From the NCBI GenBank assembly GCA_937894465.1, contig CALCRE010000308.1:1-10980 (forward strand): 10,980 nt of DNA. The letters run 5' to 3'. The notes under the pieces were generated by a model. That model saw only the letters and a list, made by a program, of their open reading frames with translations, ran no database searches and had not been told where the DNA came from. This DNA is from an uncultured Clostridia bacterium (lineage in GTDB: Bacteria; Bacillota; Clostridia; JAAYHZ01). Below are positions 1 through 6,608 of this stretch, piece after piece (position 1 is the stretch's first letter; every line of letters starts with the position of its first letter). The position numbers and the translations under genes are program-made.

Positions 1-19
1 AATCCGGATAATTTGACAT
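1..19 (-). CDS. 5' end of an unidentified gene, cut by the left edge
   Basis: On the minus strand an ATG (19-17) opens a frame reading Met-Ser-Asn-Tyr-Pro-Asp before the window ends. The start is supported by an almost perfect Shine-Dalgarno sequence, AAGGAGGG at 32-25, five bases upstream of the ATG. A TATAAT-like -10 box and a 16-bp palindrome lie just upstream, after the likely terminator of the preceding operon, so this is probably a separate transcription unit. Six codons are too few to identify the product. Confidence 0.55.
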
Positions 20-38
20 AAGATCCCTCCTTAAGTAT

Positions 39-54
39 GTATAATATATTATAC
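39..54. promoter_or_regulatory. 16-bp perfect palindrome overlapping a -10 box
   Basis: GTATAATATATTATAC is identical to its own reverse complement. On the minus strand it contains TATAAT (53-48), a consensus -10 hexamer, placed about 15 bp before the Shine-Dalgarno sequence of the left-edge gene. No good -35 hexamer is visible 16-18 bp upstream. A palindrome covering a -10 box is the usual geometry of a repressor operator, but AT-rich palindromes also arise by chance and no regulator is identified. Confidence 0.35.
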
Positions 55-63
55 TATACACTT

Positions 64-107
64 AAAGAAAAACAGATAGGGAATTGCATTCTTTTACAAT
101 TCCCTAT
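64..107 (-). terminator. Probable rho-independent terminator of the nucleoside operon
   Basis: Positions 76-86 and 97-107 form a perfect 11-bp inverted repeat (ATAGGGAATTG / CAATTCCCTAT) around a 10-base loop. On the minus strand the stem is followed, after CTG, by TTTTTCTTT, which gives a slightly offset U-tract. On the plus strand the tail is poor in T. It lies about 140 bases downstream of the LspA-like gene and ahead of the next minus-strand start, where an operon end is expected. Confidence 0.6.
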
Positions 108-231
108 ACATAGTTTTACTTGCTATGATTGGCTTTTCAGCTTTTTAAATTCTTTTTATGCGATTGCCCTGATGGTTTGCAAATTACATCCAGCCAAGAC
201 TTGCCACTTGCCTATCTCTCATATTAGAAAA
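108..231. other. Intergenic stretch with no recognised gene
   Basis: Between the terminator hairpin and the stop of the LspA-like gene I see no frame with a credible start, RBS and length. The minus strand carries a short tandem GGCAAGTGGCAAGT (complement of about 201-214). Minus-strand translations contain stops in each frame I read. It could be 3' untranslated RNA or the worn remnant of an inserted element, and I cannot tell which. Confidence 0.3.
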
Positions 232-253
232 TTAGGAGAGAACCGTCCCCTAA
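232..253 (-). repeat. GGGGACGGTTCTC-type hairpin element at the 3' end of the operon
   Basis: On the minus strand, immediately at the stop codon of the LspA-like gene, TTAGG (253-249) and CCTAA (236-232) form a 5-bp stem around a loop containing GGACGGTTCTCT. From memory, GGGGACGGTTCTC resembles a motif that recurs between genes in many Firmicutes, often near REP-associated (Y1/IS200-like) transposases. Only one copy occurs here and no transposase is present. The first bases of the element supply the gene's TAG stop. Confidence 0.35.
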
Positions 254-714
254 AAGAAAAGACTGATGATCATAAAGATGCCACCGATGAAGATAAACAA
301 ATCTGCAAAGTTGAATACAATTTTTCGAATGAGTTTTGAGTGTAAAAAATCAGTGACCGATCCTTTAGAAACCCGTTCAATAAAATTCCCTAACCCTCCG
401 CCTAGAACAATGGCCAAGGGAATGGATATCGAGTCTTTTTCAATAAGGAAATAAATTAAGGAGAGCAATATAAAAAGCACGGAAAGTCCGGTCAAGAAAT
501 TTAACAAGACAGGTTTTCTTTTTAGAAAACCCAAAAAAGCTCCGTTATTCAAAATAGGTCTGCGGATTCTTATCCAAGACCTTTTTAAAACCGGAGAAAC
601 TGATCCCGTCTCTCCGGTTTTATCAAAAATCTCATAATGCTTTTTTACCTTGTACTTGGTATATAAATCAATAAAAATTTCTAGCAGTACAATACCGATC
701 ACCAAGAAAATCAT
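250..714 (-). CDS. Divergent signal peptidase II (LspA)-like membrane protease
   Basis: This is a predicted four-helix membrane protein of 154 residues in the lipoprotein signal peptidase family, which removes signal peptides from prolipoproteins. The family motifs appear in order: DLYTK at 16-20 (family DQxTK), NNGAFLG at 56-62 (NxGAAFG), GGGLGNFIER at 105-114 (GGAxGNxxDR), TDF with Asp122, and FNFAD with Asp138. Asp122 and Asp138 match the two catalytic aspartates. It departs from the norm in having Glu113 where Asp is usual, and a long Lys/Arg-rich segment at about 22-52. I chose ATG 714-712 because it overlaps the upstream TGA (TGATG), which suggests translational coupling. A GTG 15 bases further upstream is possible but lacks support. 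It may be a paralogue or a specialised enzyme rather than the housekeeping LspA, so no symbol is given. Confidence 0.8.
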   Translation of the reverse strand: MIFLVIGIVLLEIFIDLYTKYKVKKHYEIFDKTGETGSVSPVLKRSWIRIRRPILNNGAFLGFLKRKPVLLNFLTGLSVLFILLSLIYFLIEKDSISIPLAIVLGGGLGNFIERVSKGSVTDFLHSKLIRKIVFNFADLFIFIGGIFMIISLFF

Positions 715-1196
715 CAAGCACCGCAACACTTCTTGTATTTCTTACCGCTTCCGCACGGGCAAGGATCATTTCGTCCTGGTTTATTCCTTTTGGCTGTAAC
801 GGAATCTAATTGGTTCTTTTTAATTTCTTCTCTTTTTTCTTGATCAAAAATTTCTTCCCATTCTTCCATTTCATAAAGCCATGGTGCCTTTGAAGCATAC
901 ATGTTCCACAATAACTTTTCAAAATCAATATCCAATTTTACATGAGAAGATGTTTCGAGGTCATCCAAATTAATTTCTTGAGTCAAAGAAGAATTGATTC
1001 CGGATAAAAAACCTGCCACTTCTACTGTGTTGATATTCCATTTTTCAGAAAGCTCTTCCACACTACCTTCCACCGTCGTTGTTTTGTTGGCTAAAATACC
1101 TTGGTATATGGCTTGTTCTTTTATATAATATTCTTTGATATAGGTTGCGTCTGTTTGTCGGTCCATCAAATCCGACCATTGTTCATAAAGTCCCAT
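714..1196 (-). CDS. SEC-C motif protein of unknown function
   Basis: This is a soluble, acidic protein of 160 residues with no signal peptide or membrane helix. Its C-terminus (142-158) is a textbook SEC-C zinc-binding motif, NDPCPCGSGKKYKKCC, with Cys146, Cys148, Cys157 and Cys158. In SecA this motif binds zinc and helps contact SecB or ribosomes; in small proteins like this one the role is unknown. The first 120 residues look helical (segments such as VEGSVEELSEKWNINTVEV and LDIDFEKLLWNMYASKA) and resemble small clostridial SEC-C proteins as I remember them. An AAGGAGA ribosome binding site precedes the ATG. It starts 13 bases after deoC and its TGA overlaps the start of the LspA-like gene, so it belongs to the same transcript. 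A link to protein export or translation is inferred only from the motif and the LspA-like neighbour. Confidence 0.88.
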   Translation of the reverse strand: MGLYEQWSDLMDRQTDATYIKEYYIKEQAIYQGILANKTTTVEGSVEELSEKWNINTVEVAGFLSGINSSLTQEINLDDLETSSHVKLDIDFEKLLWNMYASKAPWLYEMEEWEEIFDQEKREEIKKNQLDSVTAKRNKPGRNDPCPCGSGKKYKKCCGA

Positions 1197-1209
1197 TTTT
1201 TCTCCTTTT

Positions 1210-1866
1210 CTAATTCATAATTTCTTTAGCTATCGCAACCGAAGCGCTGCATCCTAATCGGTCCGCCCCGGCTTCTATCATGTCTTTTGCTTGTTGCAAA
1301 GTCCGGATCCCTCCTGCTGCTTTCACCTTTAACCGGTTACCAACCGTTTGTTTCATTAAATTTACATGGTGAACTGAAGCGCCCGGTCCATTAAATCCGG
1401 TAGATGTTTTAACAAAATCCGCTCCGGCTTTTTCACAAAGCTGACAAGCCATCACCACTTGTTCATCGGTTAAAAGGCAGGTTTCAAGAATCACCTTTAG
1501 CAAGGCTTTTCCCTTGATCGCCTCCACAACACTTTTGATATCATCCACTACATAAGCATAATCCTGATCTTTCAAAGCACCGACATTAATTACCATGTCC
1601 ACTTCATCGGCACCTTGTTCGATTGCCAAGGTTGCTTCATACACTTTTGCCTTCGTTGTTTGGGTTCCCAGAGGAAAACCTGCTACAGCCACGGTTTTTA
1701 TGGTTGTGTCTTTTAATTGCTCCGTCGTCTTTTGAACATAGCATCCGTTGACGCACACGGCGCCAAAACCATACTCTTTCGCTTCATCGCAACACTTTTT
1801 TATATCAGACCAAACTGCATCCGGTTTTAACATGGTATGGTCAATGCATAACAATAACTCTTTCAT
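1210..1866 (-). CDS. deoC: Deoxyribose-phosphate aldolase
   Basis: DeoC is a cytoplasmic class I aldolase that splits 2-deoxy-D-ribose 5-phosphate into glyceraldehyde 3-phosphate and acetaldehyde, the last step of deoxynucleoside breakdown. The 218-residue length is usual for Firmicutes. Key features are Asp90 in VDMVIN, the Schiff-base lysine Lys153 in FVKTSTGF, and the assisting Lys182 in VKAAGGIR. The phosphate-binding end reads GCSASVAI, with Cys where Thr is more common. The start is ATG 1866-1864 with AAAGGT upstream. It follows the second permease by 12 bases, which supports a nucleoside as the transported substrate. Nucleoside phosphorylase and phosphopentomutase, which would make its substrate, are not in the window. 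Confidence 0.96.
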   Translation of the reverse strand: MKELLLCIDHTMLKPDAVWSDIKKCCDEAKEYGFGAVCVNGCYVQKTTEQLKDTTIKTVAVAGFPLGTQTTKAKVYEATLAIEQGADEVDMVINVGALKDQDYAYVVDDIKSVVEAIKGKALLKVILETCLLTDEQVVMACQLCEKAGADFVKTSTGFNGPGASVHHVNLMKQTVGNRLKVKAAGGIRTLQQAKDMIEAGADRLGCSASVAIAKEIMN

Positions 1867-1878
1867 CTGCTTACCTTT

Positions 1879-2820
1879 CTACCTGTTTTCCCTAAAATAA
1901 GGAATACCCATGGATTGAGGAGGCAGGTTCTTTTTGGATCTTTTCACCGATGCTATAACCAATATGATGATGGTTGCAGCATAAGGCAACATATCAAGAA
2001 AATATTGGGGTATATTCAACTGGAATTTCTGCAAACGGAATCCCAATATATCCAACCCGCCGAATAAATAAGCTCCTGCAATGGCTTTATAGGGGTTCCA
2101 TGTCACAAAAATAACCAATGCCACGGCAATCCAACCTCTTCCTGCCACAACACTTTCCTGCCATGCGGGAACATAGATCAATGACAGATAAGCACCGCCT
2201 AATCCGCACAAAGCTCCTCCTATCAAAATGTTTACATATTTATATAAACTGATATTGATACCGGCGGCATCTGCAGCTGCCGGGTTTTCACCGATGGCTT
2301 TCAAATTCAACCCTTTTCGGGTCCTATATAAATAAATACCAATGATGATGACGACGATATAGGAAAGATAGACCATAGGATCTTTGTTAAACAAGATCTC
2401 TCCTATGAAAGGAATATCCCCTAACAAAGGAATCTTTATATTACCAAAAGCTTGTCTGACATTACCTGGAACAACTTTACCAACATATGCTTGGCCTAAA
2501 AATCCGGCAAATCCTGTTCCAAATGTAGTCAGTGCCAAACCTGATACCTCATGATTGACTCTCAAACTCACAGTCAAAAATGCATAAATCAATGATCCGA
2601 ATGCACCGGCTAAAAAAGCAGCGATTAATGCCAATATGGGGTTACCTTGATTGTAGGCGGTGATAAAACCCACCACAGCCCCCATAAGCATCATTCCCTC
2701 AATACCTAAGTTCAAGTTTCCGGCTTTTTCGGTTATGATTTCACCTAATGTAGCAAACAACAAGGGGGTTCCTGCGATAACCGCGGCGGATAAAAATAGT
2801 TGTAGATTGGTTAAGTTCAT
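1879..2820 (-). CDS. Nucleoside ABC transporter permease, second subunit (NupC/YufQ type)
   Basis: This is an integral membrane protein of 313 residues in the BPD_transp_2 permease family, which pairs with BMP-type binding proteins. The family signature NLGIEGMMLMGA (37-48) follows the first helix, and several further hydrophobic segments run through to about residue 290. The C-terminus (VKRSKKNLPPQSMGIPYFRENR) is polar and cytoplasmic-looking. Its ATG overlaps the TGA of the first permease by four bases (ATGA), which implies coupled translation and a heterodimeric channel. Bacillus subtilis NupC (YufQ) is the best functional analogue I know. The exact substrate (nucleoside or base) cannot be read from the permease. 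Confidence 0.93.
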   Translation of the reverse strand: MNLTNLQLFLSAAVIAGTPLLFATLGEIITEKAGNLNLGIEGMMLMGAVVGFITAYNQGNPILALIAAFLAGAFGSLIYAFLTVSLRVNHEVSGLALTTFGTGFAGFLGQAYVGKVVPGNVRQAFGNIKIPLLGDIPFIGEILFNKDPMVYLSYIVVIIIGIYLYRTRKGLNLKAIGENPAAADAAGINISLYKYVNILIGGALCGLGGAYLSLIYVPAWQESVVAGRGWIAVALVIFVTWNPYKAIAGAYLFGGLDILGFRLQKFQLNIPQYFLDMLPYAATIIILVIASVKRSKKNLPPQSMGIPYFRENR

Positions 2821-3890
2821 TCTTTGCCTCCTTGTTCTTGTTCCTTTTTGATGGGAACAATTTTATATCGGATAAAAAACTCCGTGCCTAACACGAAAAA
2901 CAAGATCATCCCTTGAATGATACTAGTCACAGCCTGAGGAATTTGATAAGCCGTTTCGATATAAACGCCTCCTTGCACCATGGCACCGAATAAAAAGGCC
3001 ACTACAACCATCACAGGCATACTCAAACGTGACAACCAAGCGATGATAATCGCTGTAAAGCCTGCACCGGCTGACGTTGTCACCGAAAGAGTTCTTCCTA
3101 CTCCGGATGCCTGAATCATACCTGCCAATCCGCATAAACCTCCACTTAAGAATAACGCTTGCAACATAATCTTCTTGTAATTCATTCCTGCATATCGGGC
3201 GGTGTTGACGCTTTCTCCAACCACTGAAATCTCATATCCCTTTTTAGAATGCTTTATGAATATATGCATAACAACTGCCAACACCAATGTGACAATCCAT
3301 CCTATGTGAATACCGAACACCTGAGGTAGCCACGCATTTTGAGAAAAGTCGGCGATTTTGGGGAATCCCATACCCGAAGGGTCTTTCCATGCATTATATT
3401 GAAGGTATGTAACCCATTTGATCGCAATATAGTTCATCATCAGTGTAAACAATGTTTCATTGGTGTTAAATTTACCTTTAAAAAAGGCAGGAATCAACGC
3501 ATACAACCCACCGAATACAAATCCCGTCAATGCCATTATGAGTAGCAGTAAAGGTTTGCTTAAGTCAGGAAAACTCAATGCAACCCAAGCAGCACCGAAA
3601 GCCCCCATCATAATTTGCCCTTCACCACCGATATTCCAGAACCTCAGCTTAAAAGCGACGGATATACCGAAGGATGTAATCGCAAGAGGGATTGCCTTTA
3701 TGATAATACTTCGAATTCTATGATAAGAACCAAAAGCTCCGTTGATCATAGAAGTATAAACTTGAAGGGGATTTTTCTTGGCAATCAAAATAAATATGGA
3801 AGACACCACCAGTGCGCCGATAATGCCAATGAGTCTGTAAAGAGCGGCCCTTTTATTTGAAACGCCGGTTTTTTGTGCAATTCTATACAT
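2817..3890 (-). CDS. Nucleoside ABC transporter permease, first subunit (NupB/YufP type)
   Basis: This 357-residue membrane protein has a short positively charged N-terminus, a first helix at about 17-37 and a periplasm-facing loop. The family motif FWNIGGEGQIMMGAFG lies at about 84-99. Later conserved parts include a Gly/Ala-rich segment (LFLSGGLCGLAGMIQASG) and a final helix ending in IRYKIVPIKKEQEQ. The ATG (3890-3888) overlaps the end of the ATPase gene by eight bases and has AAAGGTGA upstream as its ribosome binding site. It would form the membrane channel with the downstream permease. NupB/YufP of B. subtilis is the reference for this fold and gene order. Confidence 0.94.
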   Translation of the reverse strand: MYRIAQKTGVSNKRAALYRLIGIIGALVVSSIFILIAKKNPLQVYTSMINGAFGSYHRIRSIIIKAIPLAITSFGISVAFKLRFWNIGGEGQIMMGAFGAAWVALSFPDLSKPLLLLIMALTGFVFGGLYALIPAFFKGKFNTNETLFTLMMNYIAIKWVTYLQYNAWKDPSGMGFPKIADFSQNAWLPQVFGIHIGWIVTLVLAVVMHIFIKHSKKGYEISVVGESVNTARYAGMNYKKIMLQALFLSGGLCGLAGMIQASGVGRTLSVTTSAGAGFTAIIIAWLSRLSMPVMVVVAFLFGAMVQGGVYIETAYQIPQAVTSIIQGMILFFVLGTEFFIRYKIVPIKKEQEQGGKE

Positions 3891-5394
3891 ACATCATCAC
3901 CTTTCCTGTCATCATCAGCCCGAGCTGTTCCTTCGTAGCATTTCTTGCATCCACGATACCCGCTATTTTACCCGAAAACATCACAATGATCCTGTCACAA
4001 AGCTGAATCAATGTGTCCAGATCCTCCCCGATGTATAGCACTGCGACTCCCTTTTCTTTTTGCTTATTCAACATATCATAAATGGTGTAGGATGCACCGA
4101 TATCCAATCCCCTGACTGCATAAGCCGTTACCAGCACTTTCGGGTTGGATTCGATTTCCCTGCCTAACAACACCTTTTGGATATTTCCTCCGGATAGCTT
4201 GCTAACAGGAGTGCTGATTCCGGGTGTTACAATATCCATCTTTTTAACGATGTTCCGGGCCATTTCTCGCGCCGGGTTTCTGTTGATAAACAGTCCTTTT
4301 CCGTCGCGATAGGTTTTTAACAACATATTATCGGTAATGTCCATAGAGCTTACTAATCCCATGCCCAATCGATCCTCCGGGATAAAGCTCATACTGACCC
4401 CCATCTTAATGATTTCACCGGGGGTTTTACCGACGATTTCCTGATTCATGCAAGAAACGGAGCCTTTTTTTACCGGATAAAGCCCTGCGATGACTTCACA
4501 CAACTCCCGCTGGCCACTTCCTGCTACACCGGCAACACCGACTATTTCATGGGAAGAAAGCTCAAATGAAATATTGTCGAGCACCTTTATTCCCTCATGG
4601 TTGTACGCCGTCACATCTTCTACAGATAAATAAACGTCTCCCGGTTCGCATTCCACACGCCTGATGATAGGTTCCATCGGTCTTCCCACCATCAGTTCGG
4701 TCAGTTCCAATATATTTGTTTGATTCGTATTTAAAGTTCCGACATTCTTTCCCTTGCGCAAAACCGTCACCCGATCACTAATTTCCATAACCTCGTTCAG
4801 CTTGTGAGTTATGATGATAATAGCATGACCGGCTTTTCTCATATTTCTTAATATGACAAACAGTTTCGTTATTTCTTCCGGAGTCAAAACAGCGGTAGGT
4901 TCATCTAAAATTAAAACCTCTGCTCCCCGGAACATGACTTTTATAATTTCCAGGGTTTGCTTTTCTCCTACGCTCATGTCGTAAACATATTTATCAAGAT
5001 CAATGTGCAACTCATATTTATCCATGAGTTCCGTAATTTTTTTGACACTTTTTTTATACCCTAAGGTATTTGATGTGATTCCGGTCATAATATTTTGATA
5101 ACCGGTAAAACGGTCAATTAATTTAAAATGCTGGTGAATCATACCTATTCCCAGCTTGATAGAGTCTTTGGGAGACCGAATGACGGCCGGCTTCCCGTCT
5201 ATAGTGATAGAACCGCTGTCAGGCATATAGATACCTGACAGCATGTTCATCAACGTACTTTTACCGGAACCATTTTCACCTAATATGGCAAGTATTTCAC
5301 CTCGTTGAACATCGAGGTCGATACTGTCATTGGCTACAACAGTCCCGAATTTTTTCACTATATTATGAAATCGTACATATGCTTGATCATTCAT
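3883..5394 (-). CDS. Nucleoside ABC transporter ATPase with two nucleotide-binding domains (NupA/YufO type)
   Basis: This cytoplasmic protein of 503 residues has two ABC domains, the layout of sugar- and nucleoside-type importers. Domain 1 is complete: Walker A GENGSGKST (39-47), Q-loop Gln88, signature SVGEK (141-145), Walker B LILDEP (161-166) and switch His197. Domain 2 has the non-canonical Walker A GVAGSGQRE (289-297, lacking the Lys, as is common in this family) and an intact LSGGN signature (400-404). It also has an unusual AYAVRGLD (424-431) where I expect QPTRGLD, and IGEDLD in place of a switch histidine. I chose ATG 5394-5392: TAGGA, formed by the BMP stop codon, is its Shine-Dalgarno sequence, and only eight bases separate the genes. 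A start at 5439 would overlap the BMP gene and has less support. Confidence 0.95.
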   Translation of the reverse strand: MNDQAYVRFHNIVKKFGTVVANDSIDLDVQRGEILAILGENGSGKSTLMNMLSGIYMPDSGSITIDGKPAVIRSPKDSIKLGIGMIHQHFKLIDRFTGYQNIMTGITSNTLGYKKSVKKITELMDKYELHIDLDKYVYDMSVGEKQTLEIIKVMFRGAEVLILDEPTAVLTPEEITKLFVILRNMRKAGHAIIIITHKLNEVMEISDRVTVLRKGKNVGTLNTNQTNILELTELMVGRPMEPIIRRVECEPGDVYLSVEDVTAYNHEGIKVLDNISFELSSHEIVGVAGVAGSGQRELCEVIAGLYPVKKGSVSCMNQEIVGKTPGEIIKMGVSMSFIPEDRLGMGLVSSMDITDNMLLKTYRDGKGLFINRNPAREMARNIVKKMDIVTPGISTPVSKLSGGNIQKVLLGREIESNPKVLVTAYAVRGLDIGASYTIYDMLNKQKEKGVAVLYIGEDLDTLIQLCDRIIVMFSGKIAGIVDARNATKEQLGLMMTGKVMMYV

Positions 5395-5402
5395 TATAAA
5401 TC

Positions 5403-6485
5403 CTATCCGATTTTTCCAACAACACCTTTTACGAACCAAAGGAATTCCAACATTTCTTGGTCAGTCATCCTTTCACCTTCTTTAACCTTTAAGTTTCCGT
5501 CTTGATCATAGATCGGTCCTGTAAATACATCAAACTTACCATCAATGATTTGTTGTGTTACTTCATCTACTTTAGCTTTTGCTTCAGCCGGAACATTGTC
5601 CTTCATTTCAGCCAATCCTACCAAACCGGTTTCCATACCGCCCCAGTAGCTTTCAGCTTTCCATGTACCGTTCATAACGTTTTGAACTTGCTCAACATAG
5701 TAAGGACCAAAATCCCAAACAGGTGCTGTCAAGAATGCCTCCGGTGCAGACTCTCTTGAATCAATGTGATAACCGATTGCCCATTTGCCTCTTTCTTGAG
5801 CTGCAATTTGGGGCCCCGGTGTATCTTGGTGTTGAGCGATCACGTCGCATCCTTCATCCAATAAAGACAATGCTGCGTCCTTTTCCTTAGCAGGGTCATA
5901 CCAGGTGTTTGTCCATCTAACAAATACTTCAGCTTCCGGATTCACGGATAGAACACCTAATGTGAAAGCATTGATTCCACGAATAACTTCGGGAATATCA
6001 TAAGCTGCAACATATCCAACCTTGTTGGATTCGGTTTTCATACCGGCTACGATACCGGATAAGTATCTCGGTTGATACATACGTCCAAAGTAGTTGGACA
6101 TATTGTCAGCCATCTCATATCCGGAACAATGCAAGAATTTTACATCAGGAAATTCCAGAGCCATCTTTTTGGTGGCGGACATAAAACCGAAGCTGGTGGT
6201 GAATATGATGGAACAACCTTGGTCAATCATATTACGAATGGACGCTTCAACAGCAGCATCTTCTTCTTTAACACTCTCTTGATAGATTGTGGTAACATCC
6301 AGCTTCTCCTCAAGGTATAATCTTCCTTGATCATGGGCATAAGACCAACCTTTATCCTCTGCCGGTCCAACATAGACGAAACCGACTTTGATTTGATCTT
6401 CACTCTCTTTTTGCGTACATCCGGTAGTCAACATCATAAAAATCATGATGAATACCAACGCAATAGCGCATACTTTTCTAAACAT
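5403..6485 (-). CDS. BMP-family (Med/PnrA-like) substrate-binding lipoprotein of a nucleoside transporter
   Basis: This is the extracellular binding protein of the ABC importer, 360 residues long. The N-terminus has basic residues, a hydrophobic stretch (5-19) and the lipobox LTTGC with Cys23, so it should be lipidated and anchored to the membrane. The mature part follows the BMP pattern: IKVGFVYVGPAEDKGWSYAHDQG (32-54), a YLSGIVAGM segment (141-149), GYVAAYDIPEVIRGINAFTLG (157-177) and AQHQDTPGPQIAAQERG (217-233). The last two resemble the branch that includes adenine/nucleoside binders. I chose ATG 6485 because GAGGAGG lies about ten bases upstream; an in-frame ATG at 6512 lacks an RBS and would push the signal peptide inward. 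It is the first gene of the transporter row. Confidence 0.94.
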   Translation of the reverse strand: MFRKVCAIALVFIMIFMMLTTGCTQKESEDQIKVGFVYVGPAEDKGWSYAHDQGRLYLEEKLDVTTIYQESVKEEDAAVEASIRNMIDQGCSIIFTTSFGFMSATKKMALEFPDVKFLHCSGYEMADNMSNYFGRMYQPRYLSGIVAGMKTESNKVGYVAAYDIPEVIRGINAFTLGVLSVNPEAEVFVRWTNTWYDPAKEKDAALSLLDEGCDVIAQHQDTPGPQIAAQERGKWAIGYHIDSRESAPEAFLTAPVWDFGPYYVEQVQNVMNGTWKAESYWGGMETGLVGLAEMKDNVPAEAKAKVDEVTQQIIDGKFDVFTGPIYDQDGNLKVKEGERMTDQEMLEFLWFVKGVVGKIG

Positions 6486-6530
6486 GCTATTTCTCCTCCT
6501 CAAATTTTGCATCCAGATTATTAAGTATCT

Positions 6531-6560
6531 ATATTAAACCTTACTCACGGTACCATACAA
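6531..6560 (-). promoter_or_regulatory. Possible weak promoter for the BMP-transporter operon
   Basis: On the minus strand TTGTAT (6560-6555) and TAATAT (6536-6531) are separated by 18 bp, about 45 bp ahead of the BMP start codon and after the hairpin that follows xpt. Both hexamers depart from consensus and the region is AT-rich, so this is only a candidate. If it is not used, the operon would be read from the xpt promoter through the hairpin. Confidence 0.3.
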
Positions 6561-6580
6561 ATGAAAAACAAACATATAAA

Positions 6581-6600
6581 TCAAGGTAGAGCCACCTTGA
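6581..6600 (-). terminator. Hairpin after xpt, possible weak or partial terminator
   Basis: TCAAGGT (6581-6587) and ACCTTGA (6594-6600) pair perfectly over 7 bp around a six-base loop, starting eight bases after the xpt stop. On the minus strand the stem is followed by TTTATATGTTTGTTTTTC, which is U-rich but interrupted. It could end some xpt transcripts, let others read through into the transporter genes, or act as an RNA-processing or stability element. Confidence 0.45.
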
Positions 6601-6608
6601 AAAATATG

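Noticed and set aside
37..339. A plus-strand 100-codon open frame at the left end
   Set aside because: It has no good RBS, crosses a terminator hairpin, has low-complexity composition and overlaps the C-terminal codons of the LspA-like gene on the other strand.
2923..3860. Several 68-87-codon open frames inside the first permease gene, on both strands
   Set aside because: They overlap a full-length permease with clear family motifs, lack RBSs and have no recognisable domains.
5395..5439. Upstream start of the ABC ATPase (15 extra residues)
   Set aside because: The extension overlaps the coding end of the BMP gene and adds residues not typical of the family. ATG 5394 has an RBS formed at the BMP stop codon.
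6486..6512. Upstream ATG of the BMP lipoprotein gene (nine extra residues)
   Set aside because: There is no RBS before it, and it would place charged residues ahead of a complete lipoprotein signal peptide. The ATG at 6485 has GAGGAGG in the right place.
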